From contig JBBSTY010000127.1 in the NCBI GenBank assembly GCA_038235385.1, positions 1 to 12,515 on the forward strand: DNA of 12,515 nucleotides, read 5' to 3'. The notes under the pieces are model-generated. The model worked only from the letters and a program-made list of their open reading frames with translations, did not search any database and was not told the origin of the DNA. A program made the translations under genes and the position numbers. The stretch comes from JBBSTY01 sp038235385. Its GTDB lineage: Bacteria; Actinomycetota; Acidimicrobiia; Acidimicrobiales; Acidimicrobilacustridaceae. Positions 1-7,800 of the stretch are shown one piece after another. The first letter of the stretch is position 1, and every line of letters begins with the position of its first letter.

Positions 1-550
1 CGCAGCCCACGACGTCGGTGCTGGTGTAGACACGGAAGCGACGGCCCATCAGCTCCGACTGCAGCGTCCCGCACAGCGACGGATCAGGGATCGCGACCAC
101 CGTCGCCGTGGGCTGCCCGGCGGCGACCTCGTGCGCGAGGTTGGGTCCGGACATGACGCCCAACCGTGAAGGATCGTGACCGGCGAGAGCCCGGCCGAGG
201 ATCTGCGTCGGCCGCAACAAGGTGTGCTGCTCGATGCCCTTGGCCAGGCTGAGGATGGCGAGGTCGACCGGAACCAGGTCGGCCATGCGCTCGGCCACAT
301 CACGGACGTGCTGTGCGGGGACGGCCACGACCAACAGCTCGCGATCCTCGATCGCGGCGTTCAGGGAGGTGGATGCCCGGAGCGCGGGAGCCAGCGGGAC
401 GCCGGCGAGGAAGACCGGGTTCTCGTGGCGATGCGACACGGCTTCGGCCACCTCGGGTTCGCGTGCCCAGAGCACCGTGTCGTGGCGGTCGGCGAGCATC
501 GACGCGAACGTCGTTCCCCACGATCCGGCTCCGATCACGCCGATCCTCAT
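1..550 (-). CDS. gpsA: NAD(P)H-dependent glycerol-3-phosphate dehydrogenase (partial, C-terminus beyond left edge)
   Basis: This is the N-terminal 183 residues of GpsA, the cytosolic enzyme that reduces dihydroxyacetone phosphate to sn-glycerol 3-phosphate for phospholipid synthesis. Seen in the translation: it starts MRIGVIGAGSWGTT, with the GxGxWG dinucleotide-binding loop at residues 7-12. HENPVFLAG at 42-50, the SLAKGIE segment with Lys104, and the family signature MSGPNLAHEVAAGQP (133-147) follow. The reading frame stays open to base 1 at ...YTSTDVVGC. The family is usually about 330 residues, so the C-terminal helical domain with its GALKN-type catalytic lysine lies outside the window. 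The ATG (complement of 548-550) has no good Shine-Dalgarno, but a TACCCT hexamer sits 6 bases upstream, which suggests a leaderless message. The gene is divergent from the methyltransferase at 826. Confidence 0.95.
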   Translation of the reverse strand, partial: MRIGVIGAGSWGTTFASMLADRHDTVLWAREPEVAEAVSHRHENPVFLAGVPLAPALRASTSLNAAIEDRELLVVAVPAQHVRDVAERMADLVPVDLAILSLAKGIEQHTLLRPTQILGRALAGHDPSRLGVMSGPNLAHEVAAGQPTATVVAIPDPSLCGTLQSELMGRRFRVYTSTDVVGC

Positions 551-556
551 GCCGAC

Positions 557-562
557 AGGGTA
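557..562 (-). promoter_or_regulatory. Putative -10 hexamer of gpsA (leaderless)
   Basis: TACCCT on the minus strand matches the actinobacterial TANNNT -10 pattern. It ends 6 bases before the gpsA ATG, so transcription would begin at or next to the start codon. I see no convincing -35 hexamer 17 bases upstream. The call rests on position and on the same geometry at three other genes in the window. Confidence 0.5.
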
Positions 563-825
563 CCGCTCCGGCGCGACCGCTCCGAGGGAAGCCGAGGCCC
601 GGATTCCCGGCCCCGGCCTCACGTGCGCCTCGGCCGACGCGCCCCACGGGCGCTTCGGTCGCCCGTGCCCGATGAGGGTTTCCGTGCGCGCTTGACCGCC
701 GATCTGGGATGCTCGAGGTGCCCGACACCAGTGGTGCGAGCGCGTCGGCGCTCCCGCCAGACGGGATCTCGAGATGAGATCAGCCAGTCGCCGCCGAACG
801 ACGGTGAGGCAGATCGTGAGGGCCG

Positions 826-1680
826 ATGCCGAGTGAGGACGCGATCCGGGACGGTCAGCGGGCGACGTGGGCCGGGCTGTCGAAGGCCTGGGAGAAGTGG
901 GACGCGGTCATCATGGACCAGCTGGGTCCCGTCGGCGCGGCCATGATCGAGTTGCTCGACCTCGCCGAGGTTCCGTTGCACCTAGACGTCGCCGCGGGCA
1001 CCGGGGAGCCCGGATCGAGCATCGCCAGACGGTTGTCGAACGGACGCGTCGTGCTGACCGACCTCGTCGCCGAGATGTTGGAGGTCGCCGAGCGGCGAGC
1101 GAGGGCGCAAGGGATCGCCAACATCGACACGATCGTGTGCAGCGCCGATGTCCTGCCGTTCGACGATGCCACCTTCGACACCGTCTCGGTGCGCTTCGGG
1201 TACATGTTCTTCCCCGACCTGGGCACGGCGACGGCTGAGCTCGTGCGGGTGCTCCGGCCGGGCGGGCGGCTCTGCTCGTCGGTCTGGGTCGATCCCGAGG
1301 CGAACCCGTGGACGGCGATGGCCATGGCGGCGATCGCGACCGAAGCGGTCCTGGCGCCACCCGACCCGAACGGACCGAGCATGTTTCGGTGCGCGGCCCC
1401 GGGACAGATCCGAGCCCTGTACGAGAGCGCGGGGCTGCGCGAGATCGTCGAGCGGGACGTCGACGTCGAGCTCGTCACGCGATCACCCGAGCAGTACTGG
1501 GAGATGATCAGCGACCACGTCTCGCTCGTCGGTCCCGCGCTCGCCCAGGTCGACGAACGGGCGCGTGAGCGAGTTCGTGCGCATGCGATCGCGGAGGTGC
1601 GCGCGTTCGAGAAGGACGGAACGGTCCGGGTTCCGGGCGCGGCGCGCTGCATCGTGGGAACGAAGGCGGACGTGAGGTGA
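826..1680 (+). CDS. Class I SAM-dependent methyltransferase (UbiE/Methyltransf_11-25 type)
   Basis: This 284-residue cytosolic enzyme should transfer a methyl group from S-adenosylmethionine to an unidentified small molecule. Visible motifs are motif I LDVAAGTG (53-60), the acidic residue after strand 2 in LTDLVAEML (Asp79), CSADVLPF with Asp108 at the adenine-contact position, FDTVSVRFGYMFF (117-129) for motif II, and LRPGGRL (143-149) for motif III. The order and spacing are those of the UbiE/COQ5-like group. The C-terminal third (about 160-284) carries the substrate lid and is not diagnostic, so quinone or other small-molecule methylation cannot be distinguished. GAGGG lies 4-8 bases before the ATG, a plausible ribosome site. 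The gene stands alone: it is divergent from gpsA across 275 bases with no other gene in them, and convergent with hisA, 78 bases apart. Confidence 0.88.
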   Translation: MPSEDAIRDGQRATWAGLSKAWEKWDAVIMDQLGPVGAAMIELLDLAEVPLHLDVAAGTGEPGSSIARRLSNGRVVLTDLVAEMLEVAERRARAQGIANIDTIVCSADVLPFDDATFDTVSVRFGYMFFPDLGTATAELVRVLRPGGRLCSSVWVDPEANPWTAMAMAAIATEAVLAPPDPNGPSMFRCAAPGQIRALYESAGLREIVERDVDVELVTRSPEQYWEMISDHVSLVGPALAQVDERARERVRAHAIAEVRAFEKDGTVRVPGAARCIVGTKADVR

Positions 1681-1758
1681 CACGCGTCGGGGCGAGGGAG
1701 CGCGGCCACCTGGATCCCGGCGGGCCGACCGAACGGTGACCAGCGCCGATCGATCGGG

Positions 1759-2592
1759 TCAGGAGGACGGCGGACGTCCGTCGATCGGCTCGACCGACGC
1801 GCGGGGAACGGACATCTCGCGCGCCGACTCGCGGTGTCGACCCCGCATCGATGCCACTGCGTCAGGCAGCGTGAACCGGCCGGTGTGCAGCGCCGAGCCG
1901 ACGATCGAGCCCTCCAGGTTGGCACCCGCCGCGGCGAGGTCCGCCAGGACGATCAGGTCGTCGATGGCCGCGATCCCGCCGGAGGCGATCACCGGCGCGG
2001 CGGTGGCCCGCGTGACGGAGCGGTACAGCTCCACGTTGGGACCGCGCAGCATGCCGTCCTTGGTCACGTCGGTGACGACGTAGCGCGCACAGCCGTCGCG
2101 GTCCAGCCGCTCGAGGACCTCCCACAGATCACCGTGGTCGCCGGTGCCGCCGCGGCCGTCGAGTCGATGGTGCAGCGAACCGTCCGCGTCCGAAACGACA
2201 CGCACGTCGAGACCGACAGCGATCCGTTCGCCGTGCGCGTCGATCACGCGTGCGCACCACGAGGGGTCCGCCAATGCGGCCGTGCCGAGGATGACGCGGG
2301 TGCACCCGGTGGCCAGCGCCTGTTCGAGCGAGCGGTCGTCTCCGATGCCACCCGACAGCTCCACGCGCACATCCAGTGCTCCGATGATCGAAGCCAGCAG
2401 CTCGGCGTTGGAACCGCGACCGAACGCCGCGTCCACATCCACCAGGTGGATCCACTCGGCTCCATCGGCTTGCCACGCCAGTGCCGTGCACGTCGGATCG
2501 CCCGACGTCGTCTCGTTGCCCGACCCTGCGGGGGTGACCCGAACGGCGCGAGCGCCGGCGACGTCGACGGCGGGCAGCAGGGTGAAGGTCAC
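1759..2592 (-). CDS. hisA: HisA/PriA-type phosphoribosyl isomerase
   Basis: This is a (beta/alpha)8-barrel isomerase of histidine biosynthesis that converts ProFAR to PRFAR in the cytosol. Seen: LLPAVDV with the base Asp10, RAVRV with Arg18, WIHLVDVDAAFGRGSN (47-62), VELSGGIGDDRSLEQA (77-92), VGLDVR (126-131), VVTDVTKDGM with Asp175, VIASGGI (201-207) and EGSIVGSAL (227-235). The AAFGRGSN and GDLWEVLERLD segments resemble actinobacterial PriA, which also does the TrpF reaction. However, the GRGW loop of PriA reads GRGG here (Arg147 kept, Gly149 where Trp is expected). I chose the GTG at 2590-2592 because the protein then begins MTFTLLPAVDV like its relatives, and TAGGGT lies 7 bases upstream. 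An upstream GTG at 2623-2625 would add 11 residues. At 277 residues it is about 30 longer than usual, with a polar C-terminal tail (about 248-277) of no recognised domain. Confidence 0.93.
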   Translation of the reverse strand: MTFTLLPAVDVAGARAVRVTPAGSGNETTSGDPTCTALAWQADGAEWIHLVDVDAAFGRGSNAELLASIIGALDVRVELSGGIGDDRSLEQALATGCTRVILGTAALADPSWCARVIDAHGERIAVGLDVRVVSDADGSLHHRLDGRGGTGDHGDLWEVLERLDRDGCARYVVTDVTKDGMLRGPNVELYRSVTRATAAPVIASGGIAAIDDLIVLADLAAAGANLEGSIVGSALHTGRFTLPDAVASMRGRHRESAREMSVPRASVEPIDGRPPSS

Positions 2593-2599
2593 CGGTGGC

Positions 2600-2605
2600 A
2601 CCCTA
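2600..2605 (-). promoter_or_regulatory. Putative -10 hexamer of hisA (leaderless)
   Basis: TAGGGT on the minus strand is a good TANNNT -10 match and ends 7 bases before the GTG chosen as the hisA start. This supports both a leaderless transcript and the choice of the inner GTG over the one at 2625. I see no clear -35. Confidence 0.5.
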
Positions 2606-2665
2606 CCGAGGGCCGGGCCGACCACAGCGCTCCGGTCGTGGGCAAGGTGGACTCACTGCTTGCGG

Positions 2666-2681
2666 TTGAGATGTCACTCAA
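2666..2681. promoter_or_regulatory. Inverted repeat TTGAG-N6-CTCAA, candidate operator
   Basis: Perfect 5-base arms (2666-2670 and 2677-2681) flank a 6-base spacer. They lie in a locally AT-richer stretch between the divergent hisA and hydrolase genes. The right arm ends 17 bases before the TAGGGT -10 candidate at 2699, so it overlaps the -35 position. A regulator binding here could control the hydrolase. A short dyad of this size can also occur by chance. Confidence 0.3.
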
Positions 2682-2698
2682 AGAGGTGGTGGGCGGTG

Positions 2699-2704
2699 TA
2701 GGGT
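2699..2704 (+). promoter_or_regulatory. Putative -10 hexamer for the 2760 hydrolase gene
   Basis: TAGGGT matches TANNNT in the hisA/hydrolase intergenic region. Transcription would begin near 2711 and leave a leader of about 49 bases before the ATG at 2760, so this would be a leadered transcript, unlike several neighbours. Confidence 0.4.
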
Positions 2705-2759
2705 GCGCGCTTCGCCGGTGGGGGAACGTGCCGGTTCGACCGAGGGGATCCGATCTGCC

Positions 2760-3782
2760 ATGACGAAGCTCATCCGGCGCGTGCTGCTGCCCGTACTCGC
2801 GGTCCTCGTGGTCATGGGCGCCGCGTCGGCGTGCGAACCCTACGTCCACACCTACTTCACCGAGGTGGGGGAGGTGCGCGACCTCGCCAACGGCCCGGTC
2901 CGCTACGCGGACGAGGTGTTCTCGGGCGTCGACGTCACCTCCAACATCGTGTGGGGATCGGCGCCGGATCGAAACGGTGCGCCGGTGTCGCTGGGCCTCG
3001 ACCTCTACGAGCCCGCGGGCGACACCGTCGAGCACCGACCCGCACTCGTGGTCGTCCATTCGGGCGGGTTCAAGGTCGGCAGCAAGACCAACGGGGTGTC
3101 GGTCGACCTGGCCAACCGGTTCGCGCGGAAGGGCTACGTGGTGATCTCGATCAACTACCGCCTGCTGGCCTTCACCGACTGCGGATCGCTGGGCGGCCTC
3201 ATCTCCGACGCCAGCGGATGCAAGTACGCCACCATGGCGGCGACCTCCGACGGTCAGGCGGCGGTCCGCTGGCTTCGTGCCAACGCCGACACCTACGGGA
3301 TCGATTCGAACCGCATCGCCATGATGGGCGACTCCGCCGGAGCCTTGATGTCGATCCTGGCCGGCATGCTGGCCGACGTTCCCGGCAGCTCCGAGCCGGA
3401 AGCCGTGGCCATCAGGTTCGGAGCTCCCGAGAACACCGGCAACCCCGGCTACTCCTCGGCGGTGCAGGCCTGGGCGTCCATCTCGGGCGGCCTTCCGCCC
3501 ACCGAGACCGTCGGCCTCGGCGACAAGCTTGCGACCGCAGCCGCCGTGCCGGGCGCAACGGCCACCGCACCCGGCTTGCTCTTCGCCGCCACCCAGGACA
3601 ACCAGACCCCCTACGACTGGTCCGTCGACGTGCGCGACCAGCTGGTGATCGCCGGAGCGATCGTGGGCTTCCAACCGGTGGTCGGAGGGCACGTCCCCTA
3701 CAGCACCTACAAGAACCTGTTCAACGAGCAGACGACCCGGTTCCTCTGGGTGTGCCTCAACCTGCCGGCCGCTGAGCGGTAG
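2760..3782 (+). CDS. Exported alpha/beta-hydrolase (esterase/lipase, carboxylesterase-like)
   Basis: This 340-residue protein is predicted to be exported and to hydrolyse an ester. An N-terminal signal sequence is visible: Lys/Arg at 3-7, a hydrophobic core at about 8-22, then GAASAC ending at Cys25. This is either a weak lipobox (Ala instead of Leu at -3) or an AxA-type signal-peptidase-I site. The hydrolase core has the oxyanion motif HSGGF (100-104; usually HGGG), the nucleophile elbow GDSAG with Ser192, a likely acid in TQDNQTP (Asp280) and the histidine in GGHVPYS (His311). The order matches the BD-FAE/Aes-like alpha/beta-hydrolase families. The substrate is unknown. I prefer the ATG at 2760 over the in-frame GTG at 2703 because the signal peptide then sits at the very N-terminus. 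GAGGGG lies 12 bases upstream of it, which is a long spacing. The next gene starts 22 bases after this stop, so co-transcription is likely. Confidence 0.85.
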   Translation: MTKLIRRVLLPVLAVLVVMGAASACEPYVHTYFTEVGEVRDLANGPVRYADEVFSGVDVTSNIVWGSAPDRNGAPVSLGLDLYEPAGDTVEHRPALVVVHSGGFKVGSKTNGVSVDLANRFARKGYVVISINYRLLAFTDCGSLGGLISDASGCKYATMAATSDGQAAVRWLRANADTYGIDSNRIAMMGDSAGALMSILAGMLADVPGSSEPEAVAIRFGAPENTGNPGYSSAVQAWASISGGLPPTETVGLGDKLATAAAVPGATATAPGLLFAATQDNQTPYDWSVDVRDQLVIAGAIVGFQPVVGGHVPYSTYKNLFNEQTTRFLWVCLNLPAAER

Positions 3783-3804
3783 CCGGCGGTGCGACGTCGG
3801 TGAG

Positions 3805-4143
3805 GTGCCTGCGCCACGGTGCGGCGTGATCGCTCCGCCGAACGCCGCCCCGTGGCCCGACGATCATGTCTTGACGCCCTTCCAGTCGGCCGTGGTCGAG
3901 GCGATCGCCGCCCTGGGCCGAGGCGAGCTCGCCACCTACGGGGAGCTGGCCGAGGAGATCGGTCGGCCCGGGAGCGGCCAGGCCGTGGCCAACGTGTTGC
4001 GCGCCGCTCCGGACCTGCCGTGGTGGCGCGTGGTGCCAAGCGACGGACGCCTCTACCGCAGCCACCGGCGAACCCAGGCTCCGCTGCTCGAAGACGAGGG
4101 TCACCACATCGACGACCGCACGATCCGAGGCTTCCATCGCTGA
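3805..4143 (+). CDS. MGMT-family DNA-binding protein, alkyltransferase-like (no acceptor cysteine)
   Basis: This small 112-residue protein corresponds to the C-terminal DNA-binding domain of O6-methylguanine-DNA methyltransferase. Seen: TPFQSAVVEAI (24-34), GELATYGELAEEIGRPGS (40-57) covering the winged-helix region with the Tyr45 finger, and the active-site region LPWWRVVPSDGRL (71-83). In true MGMT the last reads PCHRVV. Here cysteine and histidine are replaced by Trp73 and Trp74, so the protein cannot accept the alkyl group. Such ATL proteins are known to flag O6-alkylguanine for nucleotide excision repair, and that role is inferred here. By hand alignment the arginine finger position is Gln59. 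The GTG at 3805 has a GAG immediately before it, which is too close for a normal ribosome site. The GTG at 3826 is an alternative that would remove seven residues. It lies 22 bases after the hydrolase stop on the same strand, with no obvious functional link. Confidence 0.85.
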   Translation: MPAPRCGVIAPPNAAPWPDDHVLTPFQSAVVEAIAALGRGELATYGELAEEIGRPGSGQAVANVLRAAPDLPWWRVVPSDGRLYRSHRRTQAPLLEDEGHHIDDRTIRGFHR

Positions 4144-4261
4144 TCAGTACACCGATCGCCGCCGTCCTGCGCGACCGCCCCTGAGCTGACGAGATCCGAG
4201 GCGAGCCGGACGGTGTCGAGGCGATGGCCGTGGTCGTCGGCGCGCTGGACGCCTGGGCGGC

Positions 4262-4813
4262 TCAGGCCCGCTTGATGTCGGTGCCGCCCATCAGCGAATA
4301 GGCCCGGACCCGCACGATCGGGGCCCCGGGGGGCGGAGGGGTGTCGGACAATCGCACGTCGTTCCCACCGAAGAGCGCGAAGCCGCCGGCGTCGACCTCG
4401 ATGCCGTCGGGCACGATGATGTCGCTGCCGCCCATGACCGACACGACCGTGATCTCGGTGACCGCGTGGGAGATCGTCGCGGACCGCAGATCGAGATCGC
4501 TGCCGCCCATGACGTTCACGACCCGGCACCGCCGGGTGAGGCGCCACCGGCCGGTCCGGTCACCTCCCCCGAAGATCCCGAAGATCCAGGTGGTGTCCTT
4601 GGTCGTCGAGGGGAGTGGCTGCTGTTGCTGAACCGGGAGATCAGCAGTCAGCGCCTCGAGCTCTTGGCGCGACGTCGCCGCCAAGGCGTGCCCGATGCGA
4701 TCGCCGAACTCGTCCAACGTGATGCGGCCCTCGACGACGGCCGAGCGCAACGTCGTCTCCGTCGTCGAACGCTCGTCGTCGGACGGGTGGATCGGCAGGG
4801 GTTCATCGCTCAC
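4262..4813 (-). CDS. DUF1707 / LiaF-C-like cell-envelope response protein
   Basis: This 183-residue protein has an N-terminal DUF1707 (SHOCT-like) helical domain at about 7-60, with the characteristic VEGRITLDEFGDRIGHALAA (28-47) followed by ELEALTADLP. A short Gln/Pro linker (61-69) precedes a LiaF C-terminal-like beta domain (about 76-182). That domain carries five copies of a [IVL][FM]GG[GSNT]D motif: IFGGGD 80-85, VMGGSD 101-106, VMGGSD 126-131, LFGGND 147-152 and LMGGTD 174-179. Spacing is 21-27 residues, which suggests a repetitive beta solenoid or roll. There is no transmembrane segment, unlike full LiaF/YvqF, so it is probably cytosolic or membrane-peripheral. LiaF-type domains in Firmicutes act in cell-wall antibiotic sensing, but the actinobacterial role is not established. 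The GTG start is supported by TAGCGT 6 bases upstream. It is divergent from icmF across 59 bases. Confidence 0.85.
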   Translation of the reverse strand: MSDEPLPIHPSDDERSTTETTLRSAVVEGRITLDEFGDRIGHALAATSRQELEALTADLPVQQQQPLPSTTKDTTWIFGIFGGGDRTGRWRLTRRCRVVNVMGGSDLDLRSATISHAVTEITVVSVMGGSDIIVPDGIEVDAGGFALFGGNDVRLSDTPPPPGAPIVRVRAYSLMGGTDIKRA

Positions 4814-4819
4814 CCGACC

Positions 4820-4825
4820 ACGCTA
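4820..4825 (-). promoter_or_regulatory. Putative -10 hexamer of the DUF1707/LiaF-like gene (leaderless)
   Basis: TAGCGT on the minus strand ends 6 bases before the GTG start codon, the leaderless TANNNT geometry. The divergent icmF hexamer is only 35 bases away (4861-4866), so the two promoters occupy the same 59-base space and their upstream regions must overlap. Confidence 0.5.
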
Positions 4826-4860
4826 GCTCCGGCGATCCGGGTGCGTCCGAAGGGCCTGAG

Positions 4861-4866
4861 TAGCCT
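4861..4866 (+). promoter_or_regulatory. Putative -10 hexamer of icmF (leaderless)
   Basis: TAGCCT ends 6 bases before the icmF ATG at 4873, giving a predicted start of transcription at the initiation codon. GAGGG lies between hexamer and ATG (4867-4871), only one base from the codon and too close for normal Shine-Dalgarno use, which again favours a leaderless message. I see no -35 consensus. Confidence 0.55.
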
Positions 4867-4872
4867 GAGGGC

Positions 4873-7800
4873 ATGAGCAACCAGGGGGATCCGACTCACG
4901 CAGCGGACCGACGGGGCGACGGATTGCACCGCCCCGTGCACCCGGTGCGGTTCGTCACCGCTGCCAGCCTCTTCGACGGACACGATGCATCGATCAACAT
5001 CATGCGGCGGTTGCTGCAGAGCCAGGGAGCCGAGGTCATCCACCTCGGCCACAACCGATCGGTCGACGAGGTCGTCGACGCGGCGGTGTCCGAGGACGTC
5101 CAGGGCGTGGCGATCAGCTCCTACCAGGGTGGTCACCTCGAGTACTTCGGCTACCTCGTCGACCGCCTTCGCGAGCAGGGACGCGGCGACATCCGCATCT
5201 TCGGTGGCGGCGGCGGCGTGATCACGCCCGCGGAGATCGCGTCGCTGCACAAGGCGGGGGTCTCGCGGATCTTCTCGCCCGACGACGGCCAGGCGATGGG
5301 GCTGGCCGGGATGATCAACGAGATGATCGTGGCATGCGACGTCGACCTCTCGGCCCACCGTCCTGCTGATCTGGACGGGCTGCTGGCCGGCAACCGGGGC
5401 TCGCTCGCTCGTTGGATCACCGGGTTGGAGCTCGGGGCGGTCAGCGAGGATCGCCGAGCGGAGCTCGCCCGGATCGCGGCCTCCCGCACCGTTCCCGTCC
5501 TCGGCATCACCGGCACGGGCGGGTCGGGCAAGTCGTCGCTCACCGACGAGCTGATCCGCCGCTTCCGCCTCGATCGGGAGGACAAGCTGCGCATCGCCGT
5601 GCTCGCGGTCGACCCGACCCGTCGACGCGGCGGTGGGGCGCTCCTCGGGGACCGCATCCGGATGAACGCCCTCGATCCATCGCAGGTGTACCTACGGTCG
5701 ATGGCCACCCGATCGGCGGTGAACGAGGTCCCGCCATCGCTGGGCGATGCCGTCGCCGCCTGCAAGGCGGCCGGCTACGACCTGGTGATCGTCGAGACGC
5801 CCGGGATCGGACAGGGCGACGCCGCCATCGTCGATGTCGTCGACGAGTCGCTCTACGTCATGACCCCCGAGTTCGGCGCCGCGTCACAGCTCGAGAAGAT
5901 CGACATGCTCGACTTCGCCGACGCCGTGGCCATCAACAAGTTCGAGCGTCGGGGGGCGGCCGATGCACTGCGCGACGTCCGCAAGCAAATGGCTCGCAAC
6001 CGCGAGGACTTCGCGAGCGATCCGGCCGACTTCCCGGTGTTCGGCACGGTCGCGTCGCGGTTCAACGACGACGGGGTCACCGCGCTGTACCTGCACCTGC
6101 GCGACCGACTCGGTGATCGAGGTCTCGCCGCGGGGCCCGGCCGTCTCGCTCCGGTGTCCGCAAAGACCTCGAGCTCCACCGACGTCATCGTGCCGCCGGC
6201 CCGATCGCGCTACCTCGCCGAGATCGCCGAGACGATCCGGACCTACCACGAGGCGACGATCGCACAAGCGGGCGTCGCCCGGCGCCGGCAGCAGCTCGCC
6301 GATGTCGGGGATCTGCTGGTCGCCGAGGGGTCGGACGCCGCGGATGTCTCGGCGCTCGCGGAGGCGGCCGACGTCGAGCTCACCGCAGACAACCGCGCCC
6401 TGCTCGATGGGTGGCCGTCGACGGTCGAGGCCTACTCCGGGTCCGAGCACGTGGCCACGGTCGGCGCCCGCGAGGTGCGCACCGCGCTGCAGCGCGAGTC
6501 CCTGTCCGGCACGCTGGTGCCACGCGTCGCCCTTCCACGGTTCACCGATCACGGCGAGCTGCTGCGCTGGCTCCGTTCCGAGAACCTGCCCGGTCGCTTC
6601 CCGTTCGCTGCTGGCGTGTTCCCGTTCAAGCGCGAGGGTGAGGACCCGGCGCGGATGTTCGCCGGCGAGGGCGACGCCATGCGCACCAACCGCCGCTTCA
6701 AGGTCTTGGCCGAGGGTCAACCGGCCACCCGCCTGTCGACCGCGTTCGACTCGGTCACCCTCTACGGGTTCGACCCGGCCGAACGTCCCGACATCTACGG
6801 CAAGGTGGGCAACTCGGGCGTGTCGATAGCCACGCTCGACGACATGAAGGCGCTCTATGACGGCTTCGACCTGTGCGACCCGACGACGTCGGTGTCGATG
6901 ACGATCAACGGGCCCGCCCCGACCATCCTCGCCATGTTCCTCAACACGGCGATCGACCAGCGTCTCGACCACTTCCGGGACGAGCACGGCCGGGCGCCCT
7001 CCGACGATGAGGAGGCCGAGATCCGGGCGTGGGTGCTCGCCAACGTGCGCGGCACGGTGCAGGCCGACATCCTCAAGGAGGATCAGGGCCAGAACACCTG
7101 CATCTTCTCCACCGAGTTCTCCCTCGGGGTCATGGCCGACATCGCCGAGTGGTTCGTGGAGCACCAGGTCCGCAACTTCTACTCGGTGTCGATCTCGGGG
7201 TACCACATCGCCGAGGCCGGCGCCAACCCGATCAGCCAGCTGGCGTTCACCCTGGCCAACGGGTTCACCTACGTCGAGGCGTACCTCGCACGCGGGATGG
7301 CCATCGACGACTTTGCGCCGAACCTGTCGTTCTTCTTCTCGAACGGCATGGATCCCGAGTACACGGTCATCGGCCGCGTCGCTCGGCGCATCTGGGCGGT
7401 GGCGATGCGAGACCGCTACGAGGCCGCGCCCAGGAGCCAGAAGCTCAAGTACCACGTGCAGACGTCGGGCCGATCGTTGCACGCCCAGGAGATGGCCTAC
7501 AACGACATCCGCACCACGCTGCAGGCCCTGTGCGCGATCTACGACAACGCCAACAGCCTCCACACCAACGCCTACGACGAGGCGGTCACCACGCCCACCT
7601 CCGAGTCCGTCCGCCGAGCGCTCGCCATCCAGATGGTGATCAACAAGGAATGGGGGCTCGCGACCAACGAGAACCCGCTCCAGGGCAGCTTCGTCGTCGA
7701 GGAGCTCACCGACCTCGTCGAGGAGGCCGTCCTGCGTGAGCTCGAACAGATCAGCGAGCGCGGGGGCGTGTTGGGCGCGATGGAGACCGGGTACCAACGC

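Noticed and set aside
176..946. 256-codon open frame on the plus strand, antisense to gpsA
   Set aside because: It is a shadow of gpsA, and its distal half runs through the intergenic region into the methyltransferase in another frame.
855..1925. 356-codon open frame on the minus strand, antisense to the methyltransferase
   Set aside because: The Ser/Arg/Thr/Pro-rich shadow has no motif, overlaps both the methyltransferase and the end of hisA, and contradicts clear SAM-binding motifs on the plus strand.
2589..3692. 367-codon open frame on the minus strand, antisense to the exported hydrolase
   Set aside because: It is low-complexity Gly/Arg/His-rich translation with no recognisable motif. 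The opposite strand has a signal peptide and catalytic triad.
4251..4267. GCCTG...CAGGC dyad between the converging ATL and DUF1707 genes as a terminator
   Set aside because: The stem is only five base pairs, overlaps the stop codon of the minus-strand gene and has no T-tract on either side.
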